DNA of 46,479 bases from Limnoraphis robusta CS-951 (lineage in GTDB: Bacteria > Cyanobacteriota > Cyanobacteriia > Cyanobacteriales > Microcoleaceae), in contig NZ_LATL02000307.1 of assembly GCF_000972705.2 (NCBI RefSeq), positions 1-46,479 on the forward strand. Reading direction: 5' to 3'. This document shows, in pieces, positions 15,531 to 24,785 of this stretch. Every line of letters starts with the position of its first letter. Within the stretch, counting starts at the first letter, position 1. The notes beneath the pieces were generated by a model that was given only the letters and a program-made list of their open reading frames with translations, did not search any database and was not told the origin of the DNA. A program made the position numbers and the translations under genes.

Positions 15531-17813
15531 ATGACAAACGGATGTACTTCTACTAACAATTGTAAAACGGAATCTTATTCCGATGGTTATCTCAGCATAG
15601 CCGATCCGGAAATTGATCAAGAGGTTATTTATCAGTTTTTTATCCAGCATATTCATCAGTGGGAACCCGAAAAAGTTTTAGATGAATTTGAAAATATTTT
15701 TATTCATCTATGCTGTCCCGAAAGCCAGAGTGTCGAACAAGGGATTAATCGGATAGTTGATTCCAAACAGGAAGTCATCTTTAAAAATACTCTCAAACGG
15801 GTTTGCTATATTCTGATCAACAACTGGTATATCAATAGAAAACATCTATTTGTCCAAAAACTGATCGCTCTATTAGAAGACAGGAAAGAAGATGATAGCA
15901 TTGCCATTTCTCCCAATTTGCATCGCTTAGGAAATTGGTTGCGGAATTTCTTTAAAAGTTCAGAATATGAAGCCATCAAAAACTGTGCGTTAAAATCTAA
16001 ACAAGATTGGAGTCATCGCTATACTTCCTATCTCCTCGTTCCCGAATATATCAACAACGAACAAAACTCCAAAGAACAAAAAGAATTTGCTCGAAATTTA
16101 TCAAAACAGCTTAAAGACAAATATAAGTTCGATTTAGCCATGTATGTGGCGCGATCAAACTCGACGACAACTATTTTGAGTGAAAAACGCTCTAACCCCA
16201 CCCAGTTGGGAGATGATGTCGTTCAACTGATCAAAAAAACCATATCAGCCCAGAGAGTCTCCAGCTATACCCAACAAGCAAAACTCTTTCTCCGAGACAC
16301 TCAAAACCTAAATTATGCCGAATTTAAAAAGACCTTACCGCAATATTTAATGCTTTCGGGTAGCGATCAATTCCCCATTAATAAAGTTCGGGAAAAATTG
16401 AACAAAAAACTCGATACCCTCTATACCCACTATGAACCCCGGATGATCAATAAAGGCTTAATCATCCGCACCTGTAACCGTCTAATTGAAACCCTGACAA
16501 CCGAAGATAATAAAACCCCCTCTGCCATTTTTACATTGTTAAATTCCCAGGGAAATCCCCTAACCCTGGTGATTATACTTCTAAAAATTGTCTTGATTTG
16601 TAGTTCGGCTCGCACCTACTTAGAACTGTGCATCTCCAAACTGATTCAGCAATATCAAGATCACGAAGAAGAACAATGTCAGCGTCTGATTAACTTTCTA
16701 GAAGTCTTGAATTTAGTCTTCACAATTTTTACGGAAAACCTCCAGTTTCACCTCGTTAGAGTCAAAGAAGAAGAATCAACAACCCTAATCGCCAACCTCG
16801 ATTCTTGTCGGCTTTTCTGTCAATCTAAAGGGCTGGATTTGCGAGGAACCAATCTTAAAGGTGTTAACCTCAGTAGTCTCGAACTGCGGGGTGCCGATCT
16901 CAGAGACAGTGATCTCAGCGAAATCTCACTCGTTAAACTAGACTTACGTCTGGCTAACCTTAGCGGTACAAACCTCAGTGGTGCAATTCTTGATCAGTCC
17001 CGATTATTAGTCGCAAATCTCACAGAAGCAGACTTAAGCCATGCTAGTCTTGTGGGAACTGACCTACGACGGGCTGATTTAAACAAGACTAATCTCACTA
17101 ACGCTAATCTTACAAAAGCGACCCTAGATTTGGCAAATCTCCGACAAGCTAAATTAACTCACGCTAATCTCGTCAATGCTAGCTTAAATGCTGCTGACCT
17201 GAGTTATGCTGACTTGTGCGGTGCCGATTTGCAAAATGTTAATTTCAGGGGAGCCAATTTAACCGGAGTTAACCTCAGTTACGCCAACCTCAAAGGTGCT
17301 AACCTCCAAGATGCCAACTTGACAGGTGCTAACCTCAGTGGCGTTAACCTCTCGAATACCCATTTACGTCAAGCCAATTTTCAGCAAGCCAATTTAGAAG
17401 CCGCAAATCTTTCTCGGGTTGATTTAACTCAAGCCAATCTCAGCGGCGCTAACTTGAGAAACGCCAATCTCAGCGAAGCCAACTTGAGAAACGCCAATCT
17501 CAGCGAGGCTAATTTGAATTTTGCCATTTTACGTCAGGTTAACTTCACCCGAGCCGTAATGACGGGCGCGCAAATTTGCCATGCAGATTTAACACGGTCT
17601 AAACTGATTGAAGTTGATCTGAGTAATGCTAATCTCACTTATGCTCAAATTCGCCATGCCAATCTCAGCAAGGCGAAACTGTTCAAAACCAATCTGCTGG
17701 GCGCTAACTTGTTCGGGAGTAACGTGACTGATGCGATCGTTAAAGGGGCTAAGTTTGGCAACAATTCGGGGCTGTCGGATGATGTTCTTCGGTATTTAAA
17801 ATTGAGACAGTAG
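15531..17813 (+). CDS. Large pentapeptide-repeat protein with N-terminal unknown domain
   Basis: The 760-residue protein has two parts. Residues 1 to about 435 are alpha-helical, charged and free of repeats, and I do not recognise the domain. Residues of about 436-745 are some 60 pentapeptides of the A(D/N)LxX type (for example GADLRDSDLS, GANLSGVNLS), which fold into a right-handed quadrilateral beta-helix. The ATG at 15531 follows CAGGACAGC. Pentapeptide helices can mimic DNA or form scaffolds, but the role here is unknown. It ends before a hairpin shared with convergent petL. Confidence 0.8.
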   Translation: MTNGCTSTNNCKTESYSDGYLSIADPEIDQEVIYQFFIQHIHQWEPEKVLDEFENIFIHLCCPESQSVEQGINRIVDSKQEVIFKNTLKRVCYILINNWYINRKHLFVQKLIALLEDRKEDDSIAISPNLHRLGNWLRNFFKSSEYEAIKNCALKSKQDWSHRYTSYLLVPEYINNEQNSKEQKEFARNLSKQLKDKYKFDLAMYVARSNSTTTILSEKRSNPTQLGDDVVQLIKKTISAQRVSSYTQQAKLFLRDTQNLNYAEFKKTLPQYLMLSGSDQFPINKVREKLNKKLDTLYTHYEPRMINKGLIIRTCNRLIETLTTEDNKTPSAIFTLLNSQGNPLTLVIILLKIVLICSSARTYLELCISKLIQQYQDHEEEQCQRLINFLEVLNLVFTIFTENLQFHLVRVKEEESTTLIANLDSCRLFCQSKGLDLRGTNLKGVNLSSLELRGADLRDSDLSEISLVKLDLRLANLSGTNLSGAILDQSRLLVANLTEADLSHASLVGTDLRRADLNKTNLTNANLTKATLDLANLRQAKLTHANLVNASLNAADLSYADLCGADLQNVNFRGANLTGVNLSYANLKGANLQDANLTGANLSGVNLSNTHLRQANFQQANLEAANLSRVDLTQANLSGANLRNANLSEANLRNANLSEANLNFAILRQVNFTRAVMTGAQICHADLTRSKLIEVDLSNANLTYAQIRHANLSKAKLFKTNLLGANLFGSNVTDAIVKGAKFGNNSGLSDDVLRYLKLRQ

Positions 17814-17823
17814 GAAATCTAAA

Positions 17824-17849
17824 AAGAGACGCTCTTGAGAACGTCTCTT
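17824..17849. terminator. hairpin terminator between convergent genes
   Basis: AAGAGACG (17824-17831) pairs with CGTCTCTT (17842-17849) around a 10-nt loop. Read on the minus strand it is followed by a T-run, so it fits best as the petL terminator, though it can fold for both strands. Confidence 0.7.
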
Positions 17850-17873
17850 CTATTGTCAAGCTATTAGGGTTAA

Positions 17874-17975
17874 CTAGATCAGCTTAATCAAACGAAACGC
17901 AAACAGAAACCCAAAGGCAACCGCTAAAGCAGCGACGTAAATTCCGGCATAAGCGATCACTGCACCTACAGTCAT
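17874..17975 (-). CDS. petL: Cytochrome b6f complex subunit VI, PetL
   Basis: PetL is a one-helix subunit at the edge of the cytochrome b6f complex in thylakoids. The 33-residue product begins MTVGAVIAYAGIY, has one membrane segment and ends FRLIKLI. From memory, Mastigocladus PetL is 32 residues, begins MILGAV and ends KSIKLI, which aligns well end to end. GGAG lies 8 bp before the ATG at 17975, and supports this start over a longer 64-codon frame reaching 18068. It diverges from aroB and is easily missed because of size. Confidence 0.85.
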   Translation of the reverse strand: MTVGAVIAYAGIYVAALAVAFGFLFAFRLIKLI

Positions 17976-18067
17976 TCTTTTGACTCCATAAAACATCATC
18001 ATACCTATTGAAACATGAGGTGAGCTAGAATACATCTGTGCTGGGGCAAATTGATGAGGGAGACACA

Positions 18068-19162
18068 ATGGAATCTGTGATTCGGGTGAATTTAGAACAA
18101 CTTTCCTACGATATTGCGATCGCGCCGGGAAGTTTAGAGAAGTTGGGAGAATTGATCACGCCTCTCAAATTAGGTCAAAAGGTTTTGATTGTGTCAAACC
18201 CCGAGATCTTTCACCATTATGGACAACAGGTGATCACCGCTTTGGAAAGCTTCGGCTTTGAGATCGCTTGTAGCACCCTTCCGGCGGGGGAACAATACAA
18301 AACCCTAGAAACCCTGCAAAAGATCTATGATATCGCCTTAGAACACCGCCTCGAACGATCTTCAACGATGATTGCTTTAGGTGGGGGTATCATTGGGGAT
18401 ATGACGGGGTTTGCTGCGGCGACGTGGTTACGGGGGATTAATGTTGTTCAAGTTCCGACAACACTGTTGGCGATGGTGGATGCGTCTATCGGCGGGAAAA
18501 CCGGGGTTAATCATCCTCAAGGGAAAAATTTAATTGGGGCGTTTCATCAACCTCGAAAGGTGATTATTGATCCGCTTGTCTTAAAGACATTACCGGAACG
18601 AGAATTTAGGGCGGGAATGGCGGAAGTGATTAAATATGGGGTGATTTGGGATGCTGAATTGTTTACCCATTTAGAACAAGCCCAACGCCTCGATCAAATG
18701 CAGTTTATTGACGTTTCATTATTACAAGAAATTCTCCAACGCTCTTGTCAAAGTAAAGCTGAAGTTGTCAGTAAAGATGAAAAAGAGTTAGGACTCAGGG
18801 CAATTTTAAACTATGGTCATACGATTGGTCATGCGGTAGAAAGTTTAACGGGATATACAACCGTTTTGCATGGGGAAGCCGTCGGAATTGGCATGGTTGC
18901 CGCGAGTAGAATTGCAGTAAAATTAGGGCTTTGGGATGAAGATTGCGATCGCCGTCAATGGGCGTTAATTCAAAAAGCAGGTTTACCGACAACCTTACCC
19001 ACCGGAATTAATATTGATGAAATCTTAGCCTCGTTGCAACTGGATAAAAAGGTAGAAAATAAAAAAGTGCGGTTTATTTTACCGACAGAAATTGGTGTTG
19101 TGACGATTACCGATCAAGTTTCATCTGAGGTGATTCGAGAGGTTTTGCAAGGAATGTTTTAA
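18068..19162 (+). CDS. aroB: 3-dehydroquinate synthase
   Basis: AroB converts DAHP to 3-dehydroquinate, the second step of the shikimate pathway, using NAD and a metal. The 364-residue length is normal. Seen are the NAD region [33 protein letters not shown], and the metal ligands in [20 protein letters not shown] and [10 protein letters not shown]. The ATG at 18068 has GAGGGA upstream; the frame extends 10 codons earlier. The C-terminal 31 codons with the stop are repeated 2.4 kb downstream beyond a restriction-modification pair, so the current tail may have been supplied by that island. The gene itself looks intact. Confidence 0.94.
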   Translation: MESVIRVNLEQLSYDIAIAPGSLEKLGELITPLKLGQKVLIVSNPEIFHHYGQQVITALESFGFEIACSTLPAGEQYKTLETLQKIYDIALEHRLERSSTMIALGGGIIGDMTGFAAATWLRGINVVQVPTTLLAMVDASIGGKTGVNHPQGKNLIGAFHQPRKVIIDPLVLKTLPEREFRAGMAEVIKYGVIWDAELFTHLEQAQRLDQMQFIDVSLLQEILQRSCQSKAEVVSKDEKELGLRAILNYGHTIGHAVESLTGYTTVLHGEAVGIGMVAASRIAVKLGLWDEDCDRRQWALIQKAGLPTTLPTGINIDEILASLQLDKKVENKKVRFILPTEIGVVTITDQVSSEVIREVLQGMF

Positions 19163-19164
19163 AA
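19070..19164 (+). repeat. 95-bp direct repeat, copy 1 (3' end of aroB)
   Basis: This covers CGG TTT ATT TTA CCG onward through the aroB stop plus two bases. It matches 21497-21591 at 93 of 95 positions, with differences at the sixth base (T/G) and one C/A about 10 bp on. Confidence 0.92.
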
Positions 19165-19251
19165 TTTGGCTTGATTACTAAATATTTGTTAAGCTGATAA
19201 CACTATAGCAATTATATGGTATTATTAATGCTCAGGCAAAGATTAAATTAC

Positions 19252-20601
19252 ATGAAACAGCTTTCCTTATTTCCAGAAGAACAAGATCAGGTTGGCACTG
19301 ATAGCTTAGATACATCCGCTTGGGGAACATTTAAAGATAGCTTAAAAGCTCCTATTCATAGCTGGTTTACCTACCCAGCCGGTTTTTCATATAAAGCTGT
19401 TGAATTCAGCATTAAGCAATGTACAATTCAACCCTTAGAAGTTATATATGATCCCTTTATGGGTTCTGGTACAACTAATGTCGTTGCTAAAAAGTTTGGT
19501 GTTAGTTCCTATGGATGTGATGCTCATCCTTTTGTTTTTAGAATAGCACAAGCTAAATTAAACTGGGATTTGGAAATAAAAGAAGTTACAAAAGCGATTA
19601 AACAACTTTTTTTATTAATTGATGAAAACAAAGAAAAAATTAAAGACACAACAATTTTAGACGAAATTTTTCCAGAATTAGTTATAAAATGCTATCATAA
19701 AAGTAGCTTGTTTGATTTATTGTTAATTCGAGATTCATTGTTAAATTCTGATATAAGCTCTGAAATCAAAGAATTTTTACTGGTATCTTTAACTCATGTA
19801 CTCAGACAGGTTTCCACTGCTGCAACAGGTTGGCCTTATATCGCTCCTAGTAAAATCAAAGTAACATCTCAGAATAAAGATGTGTTTTCAGAATTTAAAA
19901 TCAATAGCTTTAAAATGGTTAAAGATATAGAAATAATGCTAAGAGAAGTTGATAAAAACTTTCTTTTGTCTGAACATCATTTGTTGAATATAGATTCCAA
20001 AAACACTGAACGCTTTATTCAAGGAAATAGTATAGATCACATATTTACTTCGCCTCCTTATTTAAACAACTATGACTATGCAGATAGAACCCGATTAGAA
20101 ATGTATTTTTGGGGTGATGCCAAAAATTGGGCAGATCTAACTCAACAAGTTAGAAGAAAATTAATGACTTCTGCTACTACGCAAACATCTCGGGGAGATT
20201 CTCGCTATATTCTTTCACAAGAAATACAAGATCATGCACCTAATATCTACAATTTTCTTGAATCAGCAATAGAAAAACTCGGAACAATCCGTTTAACTAA
20301 AGGAGGAAAAAAGAATTATGATTTAGTGGTTGCCGGATACTTTAATGATATTTTTGAAGTTTTAAAAGATTGCTATCGTGTTTTAAAGCCCGGGAAAAAA
20401 GCTATTTTTGTATTAGGAGATTCGGCTCCCTATGGAGTCCATATACCTACGGATGAATTGATTGGAGAGTTAGGAGTTGTGGTGGGCTTTTCCAGCTACA
20501 AAATTGATATTTTGAGGCAAAGAGGTGACAAGTGGCAAAAGAATCCTCAACGACATACAGAAAAATTAAGAGAATCCATTGTCACCTTGACCAAGGAATA
20601 G
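19252..20601 (+). CDS. Type II DNA amino-methyltransferase
   Basis: The 449-residue enzyme has the SAM-binding motif DPFMGSGTT (residues 67-75) and the catalytic motif TSPPY (266-270). TSPPY is typical of N4-cytosine methyltransferases, though N6-adenine cannot be excluded. Motif I precedes motif IV, with about 190 residues between them that may hold target recognition. The ATG at 19252 (MKQLSLFPEE) is preferred. In-frame ATGs at 19216 and 19228 are possible. It is followed after 6 bp by the nuclease gene, so the two are surely co-transcribed. Codon use looks AT-rich relative to aroB. The recognition sequence cannot be read from the protein. Confidence 0.88.
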   Translation: MKQLSLFPEEQDQVGTDSLDTSAWGTFKDSLKAPIHSWFTYPAGFSYKAVEFSIKQCTIQPLEVIYDPFMGSGTTNVVAKKFGVSSYGCDAHPFVFRIAQAKLNWDLEIKEVTKAIKQLFLLIDENKEKIKDTTILDEIFPELVIKCYHKSSLFDLLLIRDSLLNSDISSEIKEFLLVSLTHVLRQVSTAATGWPYIAPSKIKVTSQNKDVFSEFKINSFKMVKDIEIMLREVDKNFLLSEHHLLNIDSKNTERFIQGNSIDHIFTSPPYLNNYDYADRTRLEMYFWGDAKNWADLTQQVRRKLMTSATTQTSRGDSRYILSQEIQDHAPNIYNFLESAIEKLGTIRLTKGGKKNYDLVVAGYFNDIFEVLKDCYRVLKPGKKAIFVLGDSAPYGVHIPTDELIGELGVVVGFSSYKIDILRQRGDKWQKNPQRHTEKLRESIVTLTKE

Positions 20602-20607
20602 AAAGCT

Positions 20608-21429
20608 ATGAATAATATGAATATACAAAACCCTGGCAGTGCTTTGGGGGAAGCAATTGGATCTGAACTCGAAAAAGCACTTAATACTTTTCTTGAACAG
20701 ATTGCAGATCAAGAAGGATATCACTTTATTAGTGAAGGAGCAGGAAACACAAAGCAGGGAAAGCCCAGAAAAATATTAGTGATGTATGATCAATTTGGAA
20801 CACAGTATAAAATTGATGCTGTTATTGCTAATCATGCAATGCAGCCTATTATACTATTTGAATCTAAGTATCTTCGCTATACCAAACATAATCGGGATAA
20901 AGGGAGTTGGATTTGTAATACTCACTCGGCTTTAAGAAGAAGATATTCCAGTATCAGAAGTTCAATTGCTGTATTAGCAGGAAACTGGACAACCACTTCT
21001 TTGGCGATGATGACAAGTTATGATATTAATATTTTTATGATACCCTTCCAATTGATCTGTGAATTGCTAAGTCAACACAATATAGAATTTAATTGGAGAG
21101 AAAAAGATAGAGAGATAGCTTCTCAAGCTTGGAGTCAATATTGCAGTCTAAGTCCAGATGAAAAAGCTGAAATAGGAGAAGAAATGGTTAGTTCTATCAA
21201 AAATAATCTTGAACAGACGGTTTTAAAAATTTTAGATAATGCTCTAACTCGAGAAGTTAATAAAGTATCTGTTGAAATCCATTCAAATCTAGGTGAGATA
21301 AAAAGATATGAATTTTCCGAGGTTACTAATGCTATCTCCTTTTTAAACATGGATGACTTAACTGAAGCTTTTCTCTCCACTGATTCTATCAGCTTGTTTG
21401 ATCCTCCTCCTAATTTAAACGCTGGATGA
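20608..21429 (+). CDS. Type II restriction endonuclease (PD-(D/E)xK)
   Basis: This is the presumed partner of the upstream methyltransferase. The 273-residue protein shows a PD-(D/E)xK core: Asp70 in YKIDAVIAN, then IILFESKY with Glu85 and Lys87. A conserved Glu (SEGAGNTKQG region) lies before it. The start is the ATG at 20608; a second ATG follows four codons later. The C-terminal third is helical and may dimerise or read DNA. The assignment as restriction enzyme rests on the catalytic core and gene order. No homologue of known specificity is recognised. Loss of the methyltransferase would be expected to be toxic. Confidence 0.8.
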   Translation: MNNMNIQNPGSALGEAIGSELEKALNTFLEQIADQEGYHFISEGAGNTKQGKPRKILVMYDQFGTQYKIDAVIANHAMQPIILFESKYLRYTKHNRDKGSWICNTHSALRRRYSSIRSSIAVLAGNWTTTSLAMMTSYDINIFMIPFQLICELLSQHNIEFNWREKDREIASQAWSQYCSLSPDEKAEIGEEMVSSIKNNLEQTVLKILDNALTREVNKVSVEIHSNLGEIKRYEFSEVTNAISFLNMDDLTEAFLSTDSISLFDPPPNLNAG

Positions 21430-21496
21430 GAAAAAATCAGCATTATCTAACTAAATTAATGACTCAAAAAAATCAAGTTTTTCTCTGAACAAAACT

Positions 21497-21591
21497 CGGT
21501 TGATTTTACCGAAAGAAATTGGTGTTGTGACGATTACCGATCAAGTTTCATCTGAGGTGATTCGAGAGGTTTTGCAAGGAATGTTTTAAAA
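21497..21591 (+). repeat. 95-bp direct repeat, copy 2 (aroB tail remnant)
   Basis: Without an upstream start this is a dead 31-codon tail of aroB ending with its stop. The TTTTAA at its end also supplies the stop codon of the minus-strand gene (21586-21588), which suggests this is the original aroB 3' end. Confidence 0.9.
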
Positions 21592-22029
21592 CTTTTTGAG
21601 TTGATCGCTGAGGTGTTCTCCTGAAAACAAGTCAATTCCTAATGCTGATTTTATCAAATAAAGGAACAAAAAAATAAACGCACTAATCAGCAAGTTAATC
21701 GCAATTAATAATAAAGTTGCAGCGATCAGATTTCCGATCCGAGTGATTCCTCTAACGGGATATTCACGCTGTCCGCGCCGTCGTTCTTTACCAACCAATA
21801 AAACGAGATAAAAACGAGATAAAATCAGATCAACAGTTAACCTCAAGTCTACAATTTTCGGAGAATGTTTGGGAATAGCTTCTTCTAAAATATCTTGAAT
21901 AGCCGTAATTTGTTCAGAATTAAAACTCGATAAAATATGAGGTTGAATTTTGTTCAGATAATATTCTGGCGTGCGATTCTGATAAGGTACGGAAGTTTGA
22001 TTTTTGGGTTGAAATTTCGGTTGATTCAT
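21586..22029 (-). CDS. Hypothetical membrane protein
   Basis: I do not recognise a family. The 147-residue product (ATG 22029, MNQPKFQPK) has a soluble N-terminal half of about 60 residues with TPEYYLNKIQPHILSSF. A basic patch GKERRRGQRE follows, then a strongly hydrophobic stretch near residues 98-130 that can form one long or two short membrane helices. The frame extends 10 codons upstream. Its stop codon is embedded in the second aroB repeat. Confidence 0.65.
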   Translation of the reverse strand: MNQPKFQPKNQTSVPYQNRTPEYYLNKIQPHILSSFNSEQITAIQDILEEAIPKHSPKIVDLRLTVDLILSRFYLVLLVGKERRRGQREYPVRGITRIGNLIAATLLLIAINLLISAFIFLFLYLIKSALGIDLFSGEHLSDQLKKF

Positions 22030-22089
22030 TAGATGAAATCGTGATATCAAATACGACAAATAATGCTACACATCTTTCTCCCCATCTCC

Positions 22090-22150
22090 GGGGCGGGTTT
22101 ATTTAACTGATTTCTGGGAAAACAGACACTTAGGAAGAACCCGCCCCTAC
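22090..22150. repeat. GTAGGGGCGGGTT-type small inverted-repeat element
   Basis: GGGGCGGGTTT at 22090-22100 pairs with AACCCGCCCCTAC at 22138-22150, enclosing about 38 bp. The same termini and length occur at 29900-29959 and 30111-30170. This is a MITE-like, non-coding repeat within the 22030-22325 gap, where nothing else was seen. Confidence 0.72.
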
Positions 22151-22325
22151 ACAAGTTCTGACGACTGAGATCACGACTTCTGACTTGTGAACTCCCCACC
22201 TCCCCATTCATCATAGTCACGCAAATATTTAAGTATTTCATATGAAATCCAGGGCGGTTTCATGGATCGGAAAAAAGGGTTGGAGTTGATCGGCGTAAAG
22301 ATAGCAAAGCTGAGAGTACCCGACA

Positions 22326-24785
22326 TCAGTTCCCGTTGAAAAGCTTTTCAATAGCCTCCCGTGTCGTCATGGCATTAACATCACTGGAAAGCAGATGATG
22401 AAGACTCCAACGGACAGTATGCTGATAGCGATCGCCGTTTTTAAAAAGATGCAGTGGAGAAAGCAGTTCTAATTCAATATAATTTTCTAGAGCATCCCCA
22501 TTGTTATACACTTCTACAGGAAAACCAGCACCGCCTACCGCCCCATCTGGGTATTCGCCATCAGAGCGAGTTGCTTTTTCTATCATAGCCACGCCGTCAA
22601 AAACGGCAGCTAGGGCAATAACCGGGCTATCAGCCCCAATCTTATAGCTGTTTTTCGTAGAGACTCCCACAGAGGGACGCACCTGTAATAAAGTCGGTGT
22701 AATTTTGACAATGGGTGACTCATTCTTCGGAGGATTGATCCAATGAAAATTTTGTTTATATACACTTTGGGAATTGAGTGGTATAAACATAGCATCTGGG
22801 GGTTGAAGTTGAGTAACGTTCCAAATCGATAGAAGCAACGGTTCTCCCTTGACTTTTTCCACAGTTTGCGCGATCGCAAAATCCCCATTATCCTCAAACC
22901 AAAACTCACGCACCACCCGCGCACCAAAGCCTTTTGCTACTTCACTGGTCATCTGTAAGTGATTATTGGCTAGAATCTTTGCGGTGTGGGCGTTACCATC
23001 CCAAGCCTGCTCGGGAGGCCATTTCCGCCCGGCGATCGCCGGCCACCATAGCTGAGGTGCGGGCCAAGTTTTATCGCCGCCCCAGTTTTTCCATTGATTT
23101 TTACCGTAGGTTTTCCGGGGTGAATTCCACAACAAGTTAGAACCCCCCACAAAACCATAACCCATAACTCGCCCAATTTCCGGGACGATAACCGCCTCAG
23201 TGCGACCATCGCTGAGGCGAAGGCCGCTACGCCCATTGTAAACTGTAGGTGTAATCGTGCCGACAGCAGTAGATATTTCCGACTGTTGTTGGCTTTGATA
23301 GTTGCCAGACTCCGGTGAGGGGACAATTTTTCTAACCTTCCCATCTTGTTTGGATGTTACATAGAGTTCTCCGGCTTCGTCTATCCCAAATCGGACGTCG
23401 GTTCGGTTTTGACCCACCATTTCCAGAAACGAGCGTTCTTTTTCTCCTTCAAAGAGTCTGAGTTCTTTAATCGTCGCCTGTTTCCCCTCAACCAGTTCAT
23501 CGACAGGAACGTGGAAAAATCGCCCGTCACTGCCAAAGTCTGCAAAAATATACTGACCCACCAATTCAGGAATGGCGCTTCCCCGGTAAACAAAACCTCC
23601 TGTAATTGCAATTCCATAAAACTCAGTCAGCCCGGGCGGTCTATCATGGTCATATTGGGCAACGGGGTAGATGTAATTAAAATCGGCATCATTTTCGGGT
23701 AATTCATAAACGACATTTTCGTTATTTTGATCGACAACCCAAGTCCCTTCACGCTCTCCCCAACCGTAATTGCCGCCTTTTTTCCCGAGATTTACTTCTT
23801 CGATAAAAGTTTGACCCGTATCGACGATTAACATCTTACCTTCGCCACCGGTATCCCAGCTAAAACGATGAGGATTACGCAATCCATAGGCCCAGATTTC
23901 CCCCAGTGTTTTCGGGTTGTTATCGTTTACAAATGGATGATCATCAGGAATGCCATATTTGCCATTGGCGCTATTATTTCCAAAGGGATCGATGCGTAGA
24001 ATTTTTCCTAAGGGTGTACTCAAATCCTGTCCATTATCGAGGGGGTCTGTTTTGCTCACCGGAAAACCGTCACTACCGCCATCGGCTACGGCGATGTAAA
24101 GCATTCCATAATCGGCTTCACCGGGTTTGGCGTTGGGATTAAAGGCCAATTGTCCTGTATTGTGATCGGCGTAGGGTTCTTCGATGCCAAGGATTTCTCG
24201 CACTGTTCCAGAAAATGTATTAGCCGAAGGGTTTGTCGTTTTCCACTCCCGAATGACGTCATGGTGAGAACTTTCTACCCTCTCACCTTTGCTATTAATA
24301 ATGGGTTTAGAAACCGGAAAATCCGGTGTTCCAGTGTGTTTATCTTCGCTGGTAACAGTATAAAAAATTCCATTTTTAGCAAATTCTGGGTGAAAGGCAA
24401 AATAGGAAAATCCTTGCTGTCCCGATTGGTCGTGAAACCCTTGACCGACTAAACTTTTAACATCCATGTAAACGGTGGCAGTACGGTCAACAATCACATA
24501 GAGTTTGCCGCGCATATCATTAACAAATAACCGTCCGCTACCGTCGCCAGGGGAAAGAAGCAGATTCAATCGAGCCGCCTTGTTCTTATTTTTCTCACTC
24601 CCGCTATCAGGAATCTTTACTACTTCTTCTAATCCGATAGAGAGTTTTGACTTTTCAATCGGTTCGGGAATTGGATTTTGGGTAATCTGAGCCTCGGAAA
24701 TACTAGCAAATGCGATCGCCGCAAAAAAAACACTACAAATCCAATAAAGAAAGCTAGATTTCTTAATCAGGCTTGACTTTTTCAT
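22326..24785 (-). CDS. Secreted sorbosone/glucose dehydrogenase-like beta-propeller fused to a DUF4380-like domain
   Basis: From ATG 24785 (MKKSSLIKK) the 819-residue protein has a signal peptide (hydrophobic FFAAIAFASISEA). A PQQ-type propeller of about 450 residues follows, with SGQQGFSYFAFHP, DHNTGQLAFNP, IYEL-like and GLRNPHRFSWD motifs. This family oxidises sugars or aldoses with PQQ in the periplasm. After about residue 500 a second module begins (LRLSDGRTEAVIVPEIGRV) that resembles DUF4380, a galactose-mutarotase-like fold with WPAPQLWWPA. The combination suggests one protein that binds or opens a sugar and oxidises it. No PQQ synthesis genes are in the window. Start 24851 is an alternative. 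Confidence 0.78.
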   Translation of the reverse strand: MKKSSLIKKSSFLYWICSVFFAAIAFASISEAQITQNPIPEPIEKSKLSIGLEEVVKIPDSGSEKNKNKAARLNLLLSPGDGSGRLFVNDMRGKLYVIVDRTATVYMDVKSLVGQGFHDQSGQQGFSYFAFHPEFAKNGIFYTVTSEDKHTGTPDFPVSKPIINSKGERVESSHHDVIREWKTTNPSANTFSGTVREILGIEEPYADHNTGQLAFNPNAKPGEADYGMLYIAVADGGSDGFPVSKTDPLDNGQDLSTPLGKILRIDPFGNNSANGKYGIPDDHPFVNDNNPKTLGEIWAYGLRNPHRFSWDTGGEGKMLIVDTGQTFIEEVNLGKKGGNYGWGEREGTWVVDQNNENVVYELPENDADFNYIYPVAQYDHDRPPGLTEFYGIAITGGFVYRGSAIPELVGQYIFADFGSDGRFFHVPVDELVEGKQATIKELRLFEGEKERSFLEMVGQNRTDVRFGIDEAGELYVTSKQDGKVRKIVPSPESGNYQSQQQSEISTAVGTITPTVYNGRSGLRLSDGRTEAVIVPEIGRVMGYGFVGGSNLLWNSPRKTYGKNQWKNWGGDKTWPAPQLWWPAIAGRKWPPEQAWDGNAHTAKILANNHLQMTSEVAKGFGARVVREFWFEDNGDFAIAQTVEKVKGEPLLLSIWNVTQLQPPDAMFIPLNSQSVYKQNFHWINPPKNESPIVKITPTLLQVRPSVGVSTKNSYKIGADSPVIALAAVFDGVAMIEKATRSDGEYPDGAVGGAGFPVEVYNNGDALENYIELELLSPLHLFKNGDRYQHTVRWSLHHLLSSDVNAMTTREAIEKLFNGN

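Larger units (their letters stand above)
19165..21591. mobile_element. restriction-modification island with long target duplication
   Basis: About 2.4 kb that carry only a DNA methyltransferase and a nuclease, bounded by the 95-bp repeats. By eye it is more AT-rich than its neighbours. No integrase or transposase is present. The distal repeat overlaps the stop of the convergent gene at 21586, so the older arrangement was probably aroB directly against that gene. Confidence 0.75.

Noticed and set aside
15381..15656. A 91-codon minus-strand frame over the start of the pentapeptide gene
   Set aside because: It covers the real start and ribosome site of the opposite gene and has no motif.
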